NCBI RefSeq assembly: GCF_040675465.1
Contig: NZ_JBFAPA010000012.1
Span: 124,001-188,000 of the forward strand
Direction of reading: 5' to 3'
DNA length: 64,000 bases
From: Kibdelosporangium sp040675465
Lineage (GTDB): Bacteria; Actinomycetota; Actinomycetes; Mycobacteriales; Pseudonocardiaceae
The first letter of the stretch is position 1; each line of letters begins with the position of its first letter. Below, one piece after another: positions 16,365 to 24,928 of the stretch. The position numbers were made by a program, and so were the translations under genes. The notes under the pieces are model-generated. The model made no database searches. It saw nothing but the letters and a program-made list of their open reading frames with translations, and was not told where the DNA came from.

Positions 16365-16844
16365 ATGAACGCGATCCCCGACGGCTACCACACCGTGACC
16401 CCCTGGATCATCGGCCACGACACCGCCGGGCTGATGGACTTCCTCGCCGCCGCGTTCGACGCCGAGGACCTCGGCGGGCGCGTGGTCGACGAGCACGGCC
16501 ACATCGGGCACGCCGAGATGCGCATCGGCGACTCCATCGTGATGATGTTCGACAAGCCCGACTGGCCGCACACCCCCGCTTTCCTGCGGTTCTACGTCCC
16601 CGACGTGCACCAGTCGGTGAAGAAGGCCGTCGCCACGGGCGCCACCATCGTCACCGAGCCGACCCACCTGTTCTGGGGCGATCTCGTCGCCCGCGTGCAC
16701 GACCCGTTCGGCAACCTCTACTGGCTGCAGACCCGCATCGAGACCGTCGACGAGGCCGAGATGAACCGGCGGATGACCGACGAGAAGTTCCTGGCCGCGA
16801 TGCAGTACGTCCAAAGCGCCCTGTACCGCCCAACCGTCGGCTGA
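16365..16844 (+). CDS. VOC-family (PhnB/glyoxalase-like) protein
   Basis: A 159-residue protein of the vicinal-oxygen-chelate fold, PhnB-like subgroup. The start NAIPDGYHTVTPWIIGHDTAGLMDFL and the end HDPFGNLYWLQTRIETV are typical. The protein could bind a small molecule or a metal; many members confer resistance by binding drugs. AAGGAG lies seven bases upstream of the ATG. It is divergent from the WYL regulator, whose family often controls such genes. Confidence 0.88.
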   Translation: MNAIPDGYHTVTPWIIGHDTAGLMDFLAAAFDAEDLGGRVVDEHGHIGHAEMRIGDSIVMMFDKPDWPHTPAFLRFYVPDVHQSVKKAVATGATIVTEPTHLFWGDLVARVHDPFGNLYWLQTRIETVDEAEMNRRMTDEKFLAAMQYVQSALYRPTVG

Positions 16845-16939
16845 TCGCCACTCGAAGTGGGATGCCAGGATCCGTTGGCCGATCACCGGCAGGTATCCCC
16901 GCATGGGGCATGGCAGCTGCTTTTCACCACAATGAGGGT

Positions 16940-17557
16940 ATGGATCAGGGTGATCGGCTGCGACGGGGCTGGGATCAGTACGCGCCGAGGTATGACCGGG
17001 ATATCGGGTTCTTCGAGCGGGTGCAGTTCCGCGGCGGGCGCGAATGGGTCTGCGGGCAGGCGAGTGGGGAGGTGCTGGAGGTCGCGGTCGGGACGGGGTT
17101 GAACCTGGCGCACTACCCGCCGGAAGCGCGGGTGACGGGGATCGACTTCAGTCCCGCCATGCTTGAGCTGGCCCGCAAGCGCGCCGCGGAGCTCGGCCGG
17201 GATGTCGTTCTGATGCGGGCGGATGTGCAGGCGTTGCCATTCGCCGATGGTTCGTTCGACACGGTGGTGTGCACGCTGGGGATGTGCGGTTTTCCGGATG
17301 AGCGGGTGGCGATCGCGGAGATGCGGCGGGTGCTGCGGCCGGGCGGGCGGCTGTTGCTGCTCGATCACGTTGGCAGCCACCACAAACTGATCTGGTGGGG
17401 TCAGCGGCTGCTGGAGAGGATGACCGTGCGGATGCTCGGCGACTACCAGACGCGTCGGCCGCTGCCGCTGGTGCAGGAGGCCGGGTTCGTCATCGAACAG
17501 TCGCAACGCCTCAAAGCCGGCACCGTGGAACGCCTCGCGGCCCGCAAACCCGCCTAA
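16940..17557 (+). CDS. Class I SAM-dependent methyltransferase
   Basis: A 205-residue methyltransferase of the UbiE/PMT type. Motif I is VLEVAVGTGLNLAHYP, followed by GIDFSPAMLELARKRAAE, the motif II region LPFADGSFDTVVCTLGMC and RVLRPGGRLLLLDHV. The substrate is not evident; phospholipid (PmtA-like) and quinone methylases share this layout. The ATG at 16940 has GAGG very close upstream; a start at 16910 would add ten residues. It stands alone. Confidence 0.87.
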   Translation: MDQGDRLRRGWDQYAPRYDRDIGFFERVQFRGGREWVCGQASGEVLEVAVGTGLNLAHYPPEARVTGIDFSPAMLELARKRAAELGRDVVLMRADVQALPFADGSFDTVVCTLGMCGFPDERVAIAEMRRVLRPGGRLLLLDHVGSHHKLIWWGQRLLERMTVRMLGDYQTRRPLPLVQEAGFVIEQSQRLKAGTVERLAARKPA

Positions 17558-17569
17558 GACCCTCACGAG

Positions 17570-17805
17570 AGGCCGATGACTACTACCTGCGGCTCACCGC
17601 GGACGGCGGCCGGATGCTCAAGGGACAGCCGGCCTTGACGCCCAACCGGCCGGCACAACCCAACGGCGGCGCCCCGGGTCCAACCGGGACAGTCAGCCTG
17701 CGGTCCCGCGCCAACGGCCGATATGTCAACGCCACCAACGCATTGATCGCGAGCAGTACCGCAGCCAGTACCGCGGAGCGGTTCGACCTGATCGCTCAGC
17801 TGTAG
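17570..17805 (+). pseudogene. Remnant of a secreted protein with a fascin-like domain
   Basis: An open stretch of about 75 codons without a usable start. It ends in GTVSLRSRANGRYVNATNA and AERFDLIAQL, which matches the closing repeat of fascin-like beta-trefoil domains found at the C-terminus of actinobacterial glycosidases. A strong hairpin terminator sits 20 bases after its stop codon. It therefore looks like the 3' end of a deleted gene that kept its own terminator. The next gene is a secreted GH30 enzyme. Confidence 0.6.
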
Positions 17806-17822
17806 TTGCTGATCGCTGGTAT

Positions 17823-17847
17823 GGACCCGGTCACTTCGACCGGGCCC
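17823..17847. terminator. Hairpin terminator after the fascin-like remnant
   Basis: CCCGGTC (17826-17832) pairs with GACCGGG (17838-17844) around ACTTC. The stem extends by two more G-C pairs outside one mismatch. TTCTCGTT follows. Confidence 0.65.
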
Positions 17848-17884
17848 GTTCTCGTTGCCGCGACGGGTGCCGAGCGACCTCGTT

Positions 17885-17988
17885 GTTTCACTTCTTGTTT
17901 CATATGTAGGCAAGTTCAGCCTTGACGAATGGTGTTTGGGCGTTGTGTCATGAGCCACACGAGGAAACTAAGTTTCACTTTGTTTCAC
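17885..17988. promoter_or_regulatory. Repeated GTTTCA motifs upstream of the GH30 gene
   Basis: GTTTCA occurs as two tandem pairs: 17885 and 17897 (12 bases apart), and 17972 and 17982 (10 bases apart). The second pair merges with a perfect inverted repeat GAAACT-A-AGTTTC (17964-17976). The region is notably AT-rich for this genome. It is a likely operator array for a sugar-responsive regulator controlling the two secreted lectin enzymes. Confidence 0.55.
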
Positions 17989-18027
17989 GATCGTGCGGAG
18001 ATTGCTCCCTACCCTGCAAGGAGCGTC

Positions 18028-19836
18028 ATGCGATCAACGACCGTGCGGTGGCGCATAGCCGCTGCCGCGACCGTGCTAGTCGGAACGTACCTGGCCACGC
18101 CCGCGCTCGCGGCGACCACCGCGAGTGTGTGGCTCACCACTGCTGATCGGTCCAACCTGTTGCGGCAACAGGGGAACGTCACGTTCGGGACCGGCGGCAG
18201 CGGACCCGTGATCACCGTGAACCCGAACGCCACCTTCCAGTCGATGGTGGGCTTCGGCGCGTCGCTCACCGACGCGGCCGCATGGAACATCTGGAACTCG
18301 CCGCAGCGCGACGGGATCATGAACGCGCTGTTCAACCCGTCGAGCGGGGTCGGTCTCAGCTGGCTGCGCCAACCCATTGGGGCGACGGACTTCTCACGCA
18401 GCTTCTACACCTACGACGACGGCGCCGCCGATCCGAGCCTGTCCCGGTTCTCCGTCGCGCACGACGACGCGTACATCCTGCCGTTGGTGCGGCAGGCGAA
18501 GTCGCTGAACCCGGCGCTGTCCATCATGGCCACTCCGTGGAGCGCGCCCGCGTGGATGAAGAACAACAACAACCTGGTCGGCGGGTCGCTCAACGACAGC
18601 CAGGTCGGGGTGTATGCGGACTATCTGGTCAAGTTCGCGCAGGCCTATGGTGCCGCGGGCGCGCCGGTCTCGTACATGAGCGTGCAGAACGAGCCGAACT
18701 TCTCGCCACCGGCCTATCCGGGAATGCGGATGTCCGCCGGCCAGCAGGTGAACATCATCAACAACCTGGCGCCGAAGCTGCGCTCGGCCGGACTGGGCAC
18801 GAAACTGCTCGGCTACGACCACAACTGGGACGACACCAGCTACCCGCAGACGGTGAACAGCGGCGCCGGGTCCAATGTGGTCGGTTCGGCGTGGCACTGC
18901 TACGGCGGTAACCCAAGTGGACAGTCCACAGTGCACAACGCGCAGCCGGGCAAGGAGATCTTCTTCACCGAGTGCTCCGGTACGGCCTCCGCCGACGACG
19001 CCAGCACGTTCCGGGACACGTTGCGGTGGCAGGGAATGAACCTCGCCATCGGCGCCACCCGCAACTGGGCGCGGACCGTGACGATCTGGAACATGGCGCT
19101 GAACGCCAGCCATGGCCCGGTGATCGGCAGCTGCGGCAACTGCATGGGTGTCGTCACAACGAATGGCAACAGCGTCACCTACAACGCCGAGTACTACGTG
19201 CTGGGGCACTTGAGCAAGTTCGTCAAGCCCGGGGCGGTGCGGATCGACTCGACCGGTTTCGGCGAGGGCGGCATCCAGAACGTCGCCTTCCGCAACCCGG
19301 ACGGCACGATCGCGCTCGTGGCCATCAACACCGGTGGCACGCAGAACTTCCAGGTCTCGTATGGCGGCCAGTCGTTCGGCTACCAGCTCCCGGGCGGCGC
19401 GATGGCCACGTTCACCTGGCCGGGGTCCGGCGGCAGCACTCCACCGACCGGCCGGACCGGCGCGATCACCGGCCTGGGCGGCAAATGCCTGGACGTCACC
19501 GGTGGTTCGACCACCAACGGCAACCAGCCGCAGATGTGGTCGTGCACCTCTGGCCCGAACCAGCAGTGGACCATCTCCACCGACGGCACGATCCGCGGTC
19601 TCGGCAAATGCCTTGATGTGACCGGCAATGGGACCGCGGACGGCACCGCTGTCCAGCTATGGGACTGTTTCGGTGGCGGGAACCAGCAGTGGACATACTC
19701 GGCGGCCGGCGACCTGGTCAACGTCGGCAGCCAGAAATGTCTTGATGTGAAGGACCGCAGTACCGCTGATGGCGCTAAACTGCAGATCTGGACTTGTACG
19801 GGCGCGTCCAACCAGAAATGGATGGTGCCCGCGTGA
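18028..19836 (+). CDS. Secreted GH30-family glycoside hydrolase with ricin B-type lectin
   Basis: A 602-residue exported enzyme. Signal peptide: residues 1-29. The GH30 (glucosylceramidase-like) domain spans about residues 55-465: GFGASLTDAAAW, LRQPIGATDFS, ATPWSAPAWMK. The acid/base Glu is E222 in QNEPNF and the nucleophile is E315 in FFTECSG. The C-terminal beta-trefoil (about 475-602) has three repeats with QQW/QKW motifs and paired Cys, giving sugar binding. Likely substrates are beta-1,6- or beta-1,3-glucans or xylan. The ATG at 18028 is preceded by AAGGAG. The next gene starts inside its stop codon (GTGA). Confidence 0.93.
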   Translation: MRSTTVRWRIAAAATVLVGTYLATPALAATTASVWLTTADRSNLLRQQGNVTFGTGGSGPVITVNPNATFQSMVGFGASLTDAAAWNIWNSPQRDGIMNALFNPSSGVGLSWLRQPIGATDFSRSFYTYDDGAADPSLSRFSVAHDDAYILPLVRQAKSLNPALSIMATPWSAPAWMKNNNNLVGGSLNDSQVGVYADYLVKFAQAYGAAGAPVSYMSVQNEPNFSPPAYPGMRMSAGQQVNIINNLAPKLRSAGLGTKLLGYDHNWDDTSYPQTVNSGAGSNVVGSAWHCYGGNPSGQSTVHNAQPGKEIFFTECSGTASADDASTFRDTLRWQGMNLAIGATRNWARTVTIWNMALNASHGPVIGSCGNCMGVVTTNGNSVTYNAEYYVLGHLSKFVKPGAVRIDSTGFGEGGIQNVAFRNPDGTIALVAINTGGTQNFQVSYGGQSFGYQLPGGAMATFTWPGSGGSTPPTGRTGAITGLGGKCLDVTGGSTTNGNQPQMWSCTSGPNQQWTISTDGTIRGLGKCLDVTGNGTADGTAVQLWDCFGGGNQQWTYSAAGDLVNVGSQKCLDVKDRSTADGAKLQIWTCTGASNQKWMVPA

Positions 19837-21209
19837 AGTTCCTGGCAGTAGCCACAATCGTCCTGGCCGTGACCGGGGTCGCCGTCACCGGCGCCTCGGC
19901 CGCGGCCAGCGGCCAGATCACCGGCATCGGCGGCAAGTGCGCCGACGTCACGAACGGTTCCCCGGCCAACGGGACGCGCATCCAGCTGTGGACGTGCAAC
20001 GGTGGTGCGGCGCAGCAGTGGACCGTTCGAGACGACGGATCGATCGCGGCCCTGGGCAGATGCCTCAACGCGGCAGGAACCGCCAACGGCGCGGCCGTGC
20101 AGATCTTTGACTGCAACGGTTCCACCGCACAACAGTGGACGGCTTCGTCGGGGCGGCTGCTCAACGCGGCCGCCCAGAAGTGCCTCGACGCAACGGGAGT
20201 CTCCAGCGCGGACGGCACGAAACTCCAGCTCTGGTCGTGTTCCTCGGGCACGAACCAGCAGTGGACCCTGCCCGCTTCCTCCGGCGGCCCGGGCCTTTGC
20301 CCGCAGGGGCCGTTCGGCAATCCCATGCCCTCGCCGAACCTGACCGCCACGAAGATCAGGGACGGCTTCAACTTCCTGGAAGGCCCGACCTGGGACGCGG
20401 CCAGCCAGACGTTGCTGCTGACCAACATGTACGACGGTACCGGCTCTCAGAACGTCCAGCCTTCGGACATCCTGCGGTACACCCCGTCGACCGGGGCGTT
20501 CACGACGTTCATTCCGAACGCAGGCAGCAACGGCCTGGCCATCAGCCGCGACGGCACGACGATCTACGCGGCGACCCACGACCAGCGCAGCCTGTCCGCG
20601 TACAACCTTGCCACCAAACAACGAACGACGATCGCGGCCAACTACCAAGGGCACCTGTTCAACTCGCCCAACGATGTGACCGTGGGCGCCAACGGAACCG
20701 TGTACTTCACCGACCCGGACTTCCAGCGCGCCAACCGGCCGGACCAGATGTCCGGCAGGACCAGCGTCTTCCGGGTCACCAACGGGGTCGTCACCCTCAT
20801 CGACGACACCATCCGCGAACCCAACGGAATCGAGCTGTCGCCCGACGGAAAGACCTTGTACGTCGGCGGAAACGCCAGCGGCAAGGTCTACAGGTACCCG
20901 GTCAACGCGGACGGCAGCACCGGCCCCCGCAGCGACTTCGTGTCGCTGGGCGGGACCGACGGCGGCACCATCGACTGCGCGGGCAACGTCTACCAGGTCA
21001 CCTATGGCGACGGGAAGGTGCACGTGTACTCGCCGTCCGGGCAGTCCCTCGGCACGATCTCCGCCGGTCGCAACGCCACCAACGTCGCCTTCGGTGGCGC
21101 GGACCGCACGACCCTGTACATCACCTCCGGAACCCCTTCCTCCGGCGGGAACACCGGCAACTTCGGGTTGTACAGCGTCCGGCTGAACGTCCCAGGCTGG
21201 CCTTACTGA
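19833..21209 (+). CDS. Secreted ricin-lectin / SMP-30-gluconolactonase-like protein
   Basis: A 458-residue exported protein. Signal peptide to about residue 29 (TGASAAASG). A ricin B-type beta-trefoil (about 30-150) has three QQW repeats closely like those ending the preceding gene. An SMP-30/gluconolactonase beta-propeller follows (about 165-455): FLEGPTWDAASQTLLLTN, NSPNDVTVGANGTVYFTDP, IELSPDGKTLYVGG. The Glu and Asn/Asp positions fit the family's calcium site. It probably opens sugar lactones. Translation starts at a GTG overlapping the upstream stop codon, so it is coupled to the GH30 enzyme. Confidence 0.9.
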   Translation: MKFLAVATIVLAVTGVAVTGASAAASGQITGIGGKCADVTNGSPANGTRIQLWTCNGGAAQQWTVRDDGSIAALGRCLNAAGTANGAAVQIFDCNGSTAQQWTASSGRLLNAAAQKCLDATGVSSADGTKLQLWSCSSGTNQQWTLPASSGGPGLCPQGPFGNPMPSPNLTATKIRDGFNFLEGPTWDAASQTLLLTNMYDGTGSQNVQPSDILRYTPSTGAFTTFIPNAGSNGLAISRDGTTIYAATHDQRSLSAYNLATKQRTTIAANYQGHLFNSPNDVTVGANGTVYFTDPDFQRANRPDQMSGRTSVFRVTNGVVTLIDDTIREPNGIELSPDGKTLYVGGNASGKVYRYPVNADGSTGPRSDFVSLGGTDGGTIDCAGNVYQVTYGDGKVHVYSPSGQSLGTISAGRNATNVAFGGADRTTLYITSGTPSSGGNTGNFGLYSVRLNVPGWPY

Positions 21210-21212
21210 CGT

Positions 21213-21249
21213 GAGGTGGCGCCGCCACCAGCGCCGGCGGCGCCACCTC
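21213..21249. terminator. Strong hairpin terminator of the GH30-SMP30 operon
   Basis: Perfect 14-base stem GAGGTGGCGCCGCC (21213-21226) with GGCGGCGCCACCTC (21236-21249) and a nine-base loop, four bases after the stop codon. Confidence 0.82.
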
Positions 21250-21323
21250 GTTCCCATAGCAGCGGGCTGGTTCTTGGGCCAGGATGGTTCGCGCGAAACC
21301 GTCCAGCCCCAGGAGATGGCCCG

Positions 21324-21725
21324 ATGTCATCCGATCCCGTGATCTCGTTGATGCTCGCCGTGCCCGATGCCGGTGCCGCGGCGAAGTGGTACGCCGAGGC
21401 CTTGGGCGCCACCGAGCTGTGGAACCTCGGCAGTGTCATCGGGTTGTCGGTCGGTGGAGCTCCGATCTTCCTGGGGCAACCCGAGAACAACGGCTGGGAC
21501 GATCCCCGGACGGCCGGGACCCGGACGGTCCGGGTCGAGGTGTTCGTGGACGACCCGGACGCCTTCATCGCGCGGGCGGTTCAGGCCGGGGCCGACGGCA
21601 GCGTCGACGAGATCCGGGACCACCAGATGCCCTGGGGCCCGCACCGCCAGGGTGGTTTCGTCGACCCGTTCGGGCACAAGTGGCTTGTCGGTGACCGCTC
21701 CCCGTTGAGCGCTCACGAGTGTTAG
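21324..21725 (+). CDS. VOC-family (glyoxalase/bleomycin-resistance-like) protein
   Basis: A 133-residue single-domain VOC protein: LMLAVPDAGAAAKWYAEALG at the start and GGFVDPFGHKWLVGDRSP at the end. The ATG at 21324 has AGGAG eight bases upstream; the upstream in-frame extension lacks a ribosome site. Substrate unknown. It converges on the helicase gene with a four-base overlap of stop codons. Confidence 0.86.
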   Translation: MSSDPVISLMLAVPDAGAAAKWYAEALGATELWNLGSVIGLSVGGAPIFLGQPENNGWDDPRTAGTRTVRVEVFVDDPDAFIARAVQAGADGSVDEIRDHQMPWGPHRQGGFVDPFGHKWLVGDRSPLSAHEC

Positions 21726-23920
21726 TCGGCGGTCGCCAGCGTCTCGATCTCGGTCAGGCCGGACAGGGCTCGGGGCAACGGGCCTTCGTGCAGGACGCCG
21801 AGGCGCTGGGTGGCGCGGGTGAGCGCGACGTAGAGCTCGGCCGCGCCGCGGGGCCCGTCGTTGATGATCCGCTCGGGGTCGACGACCAGAACCGCGTCGA
21901 ACTCGAGGCCCTTGGTCTCCGACGCCGGCACCGTGCCCGGCACGCCCGGCGGCCCGATCACGATGCTCGTCCCCTCGCGCCCGGCCTCGTCCCGGACGAA
22001 CTCCTCGATGGCGGCGGCCATGTCTCCCGCCGTGACCAGCCTCGACCACGGCCGGACACCGTTCGCGCGGACCGACTCCGGGGGCTGCACCCCGGGGGCG
22101 AACTCGGCCAGCAGCGCGGCGGCGATGGTCATGATCTCCGCGGGCGTGCGGTAGTTCACCGTCAACGACCGGTAGACCCAGCGGCCGGGCACGTACGGCT
22201 CCAGCATGGTGCCCCACGATGTCGCGCCCGCGGGTGAACGGCGCTGGGCGAGGTCGCCGACGACGGTGAAGGACCGGTTGGGGCAGCGCCGCATCAGCAC
22301 TCGCCAGTCCATTTCGGACAGTTCCTGGGCCTCGTCGACCACGACATGGCGGTAGGTCCAGTCGCGGTCGGCGGCGGCACGTTCGACGAGCTCACGGGTG
22401 TCATGCTCGACGAACCGGTCCGCCAGCTCGTCGGCGAAGATCAGGTTCGCCGCGACCAGCCCGATGTCCTCGTCCAGCTCCTCGCGGTCCAGCTTCATGA
22501 TGTCCATGACACCCGCGGCGTACTCGGCCTCGGCTTGCCGTTCCCGTGCGATGGCCTGCTCCGCGGCCCGGTCCGCCGCCTTGTCCCGGCCCAGCATGTC
22601 GACCAGCTCGTCGAGCAACGGCACGTCCGACACCGTCCAGGCCTCGCCGTCGGCGCGCCACAACGCGCGGTCGGCGCCTGCCGCACGCAGCCGTTCCTCG
22701 GACGAGTACAGCGAGGACAGCAGCGTCTCCGGCGTGAGAACCGGCCAGAGGTCCTCGATCGCGCTGGTGAACACCGGGTCCTCCGCGAGCTCCTTGACCA
22801 GGTCGGCTCGCATCTCCTCCCACGCCTCGCGGTCCGACCGGGTCAGCCAGCCCTTGCCGATCCGGGCGATCGCGCGTTCGGTGAGGACATACGTGATGAT
22901 CTCGACGAACGTCTCGCGGGCCTCGTTGTGCGGCAGACCGGTCGCGCGCGCCTCCTCCCTGGCCCACGTCGCGGTCTCGGCGTCGATCCGGGCCTTGACG
23001 TCCCGCAGCTCGATCTGGATCGGCTCGGCCGGCACCCGTTCGCGGTCGGCGACCGCGGCCTTGAGCACGTCCAGGATCTTCAGCGATCCCTTGAGCCGCG
23101 CGGCCTCCGGCGGGTCCTCAGCGGTGACGTGCAGACCGGGCACGAGATCACCCGGAGTCACGAACACCACGTCGGACTCACCCAGCGACGGCAGCACCTG
23201 ACCGATGTGGGTGAGGAACGCGGGGTTCGGCCCGACCACGAGCACACCGTGGCGTTCCATCCGTTCCCGCTGGGTGTAGAGCAGGTAGGCGACGCGGTGC
23301 AGCGCCACCACGGTCTTGCCGGTGCCGGGACCGCCCTCGATCACCAGGACACCCGGGTGGTCGAGGCGGATGATCTCGTCCTGCTCGGCCTGGATGGTCG
23401 CCACGATGTCGCGCATGCCCTCACCGCGCGGCGCGTTGACCGCCGCGAGCAGGGCCGCGTCGCCGCGCTCGTCCTCGCCGGGGCGGCCGAACACCTCGTC
23501 GGTGAAATCGAGCACCTGACGGCCGCGGGTGAGGAACTGGCGGCGCCGGCGCATGTTCTCCGGATTCGCACCGGTGGCCGTGTAGAACGGGCGCGCCGCG
23601 GGCGCCCGCCAGTCGAGCAGCACCGGTTCGTAGCCGTTCCGCTCATCGAAAAGGCCGATCCGGCCAATGTGGGAATGCTCGCCCGAAACCGTGTCCAACC
23701 GGCCGAAACACAACCCGTTGTCGGCCACGTTCAGCCGTTTCATCTCCCTGGCCCGGTCGCGGACCTCGACGTCCCGTTCCATCGGTGAGCCGCCGTTTCC
23801 GCCCAGTGCCGCGGTGTACTCCCCCTTCACTCGCGCGCGCTCGGCGTCGAGGCGCGCGTAGAGCCCGGCCACGTAGTCCCGCTCGGACCGCAATTCCTCT
23901 TCGTACCCCTGAGTTGACAC
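21722..23920 (-). CDS. HelD-like superfamily 1 helicase (RNA polymerase recycling factor type)
   Basis: A 732-residue UvrD-related ATPase of the HelD family. The N-terminus (ELRSERDYVAGLYARLDAERARVKGEY) is the coiled-coil arm that enters RNA polymerase in characterised HelD proteins. Walker A is GGPGTGKTVVALHRV (K202). Motif II is VVDEAQELSEMDW. Later motifs include TVVGDLAQ, SLTVNYRTP and ALTRATQRLGVLH. In actinobacteria such proteins free stalled polymerase and can protect it from rifampicin; that role is inferred here. GTG at 23920 is chosen because the upstream frame encodes the tail of a decayed neighbour gene. A palindrome CCAGGC-N6-GCCTGG (24021-24038) lies upstream. Confidence 0.9.
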   Translation of the reverse strand: MSTQGYEEELRSERDYVAGLYARLDAERARVKGEYTAALGGNGGSPMERDVEVRDRAREMKRLNVADNGLCFGRLDTVSGEHSHIGRIGLFDERNGYEPVLLDWRAPAARPFYTATGANPENMRRRRQFLTRGRQVLDFTDEVFGRPGEDERGDAALLAAVNAPRGEGMRDIVATIQAEQDEIIRLDHPGVLVIEGGPGTGKTVVALHRVAYLLYTQRERMERHGVLVVGPNPAFLTHIGQVLPSLGESDVVFVTPGDLVPGLHVTAEDPPEAARLKGSLKILDVLKAAVADRERVPAEPIQIELRDVKARIDAETATWAREEARATGLPHNEARETFVEIITYVLTERAIARIGKGWLTRSDREAWEEMRADLVKELAEDPVFTSAIEDLWPVLTPETLLSSLYSSEERLRAAGADRALWRADGEAWTVSDVPLLDELVDMLGRDKAADRAAEQAIARERQAEAEYAAGVMDIMKLDREELDEDIGLVAANLIFADELADRFVEHDTRELVERAAADRDWTYRHVVVDEAQELSEMDWRVLMRRCPNRSFTVVGDLAQRRSPAGATSWGTMLEPYVPGRWVYRSLTVNYRTPAEIMTIAAALLAEFAPGVQPPESVRANGVRPWSRLVTAGDMAAAIEEFVRDEAGREGTSIVIGPPGVPGTVPASETKGLEFDAVLVVDPERIINDGPRGAAELYVALTRATQRLGVLHEGPLPRALSGLTEIETLATAD

Positions 23921-24069
23921 ATGCCCCTCACAGCGGCTAATCTGGCAGTAGTTCGGCGGGTTCTCCACGGGTTCATGGAGGACGCGCCAATCTTTTATTC
24001 TGCACCTTCTGTCAAGCCCCCCAGGCAATTCAGCCTGGTCGCGCGGCTGGACGCGGCAGGGGTGCGACC

Positions 24070-24755
24070 TCCCCACCAGTTCACAGGACTGGCGCCGTGC
24101 GCTGTGGTCATGGGTCGGCGTCCTGACCGCCCCGGTGGCGTCGAGGATGGCCTGAAGCTGCTCCCGGACACATCCAGGTGAACCCACCACGATGTCACCG
24201 TCGCGGCGCGGTCAGCGCGGCACAGCCCAGTCAGCGCAGCCAGCGCGGTCAGGGCAGCACGACGCGGTCGGCGCGGCGCAACCAGCGCAGCACGACGCGG
24301 TCAGCGCGGTCGGCGCAGCACAGCCCAGTCAGCGCAGCCACCGCGGTCAGCGCAGCACGACGCGGCCTGCGCGGTCGGCGCAGCACGGCCCGACGCAGCC
24401 GACACCGCCAGCGCGGTCGGCACCGCCAGCGCGGTCAGCGCGACGCAGCCAGCGCGGCACGGCGCAGTCGGTGCGGCACGGCCCGACGCAGTCGGCACCG
24501 GCAGCTCGGTCAGCGCGGCGCTGTGCGGGTAGGCGATCTCTTCCGGGTTCGGTAGCGGGATGCGGCGGTTGTGTGTCCGGCTGAGCGCCTTGAGGCGAGT
24601 TGAGCTGGCCAGCCGCTCGGCGTGCTCATCCGTGTCCGCTGCGGCGACCCCGGAGACGCAGACCATCGCGGACGGGCCACGGTAGGCGCGCAGAGCCGTG
24701 ACGGCGTCGGCGGGTTGAGGTGGTGCGCGTAGGCGTAGGGCAGCACAAAGGATGG
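24070..24755 (-). pseudogene. Decayed luciferase-like (LLM) flavin monooxygenase gene split by repeats
   Basis: Pieces of one LLM-class flavin-dependent oxidoreductase read in order on the minus strand. Around 24755-24713: FVLPYAYAHHLNP, then after a frame change ALRAYRGPSAMVCVSGVAAA, DTDEHAERLASSTRLKALSR and IPLPNPEEIAYP (to about 24530). The family's C-terminal piece VVGSPGCVREQLQAILDATG and HDHSARRQSCELVG is at 24193-24070. The 5' part of the gene is missing. The C-terminal third is separated from the rest by about 320 bases of GC-rich repeat. The last piece fuses in frame to the region upstream of the helicase, which explains a misleading long open frame there. Confidence 0.75.
24200..24520. 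repeat. GC-rich degenerate tandem repeat inside the LLM pseudogene
   Basis: A low-complexity block built from variants of GCGCGGTCAGCGCAGCACGA. A 48-base segment at 24220-24267 recurs at 24318-24365 with two differences, giving a 98-base period. Shorter units of about 10-15 bases repeat throughout. No conserved product is encoded on either strand. It lies between two halves of the LLM pseudogene. Confidence 0.75.
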
Positions 24756-24928
24756 ATGTGGCAAGTGGTGCGGCCCGGGTGGGACGCCGTGGCGGAAGTG
24801 GTGCGGCGCTGGGCAGAGCGACGTTGACGTAAAGCCGGGGCGCAGGTGGAGATCAGGGTGGGGGGATGGGCGAAGGCTGTGCGTACAGGGTGTCCTGCGC
24901 GCACAGCCTTCGCTCGGTTGTGTGGGTG

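Noticed and set aside
24003..24022. Rifamycin-associated element upstream of the HelD-like gene
   Set aside because: Only one half (GGGGCTTG) is present; the facing CAAGCCCC half is missing at the expected spacing.
23921..24190. A 90-residue N-terminal extension of the helicase
   Set aside because: It encodes the C-terminal segment of the luciferase-like pseudogene followed by unrelated sequence; family helicases start near the GTG at 23920.
24192..24584. A 130-codon Arg/Gln/Ala-rich open frame in the repeat block
   Set aside because: It only reflects the low-complexity repeat; no start signal or homologous family.
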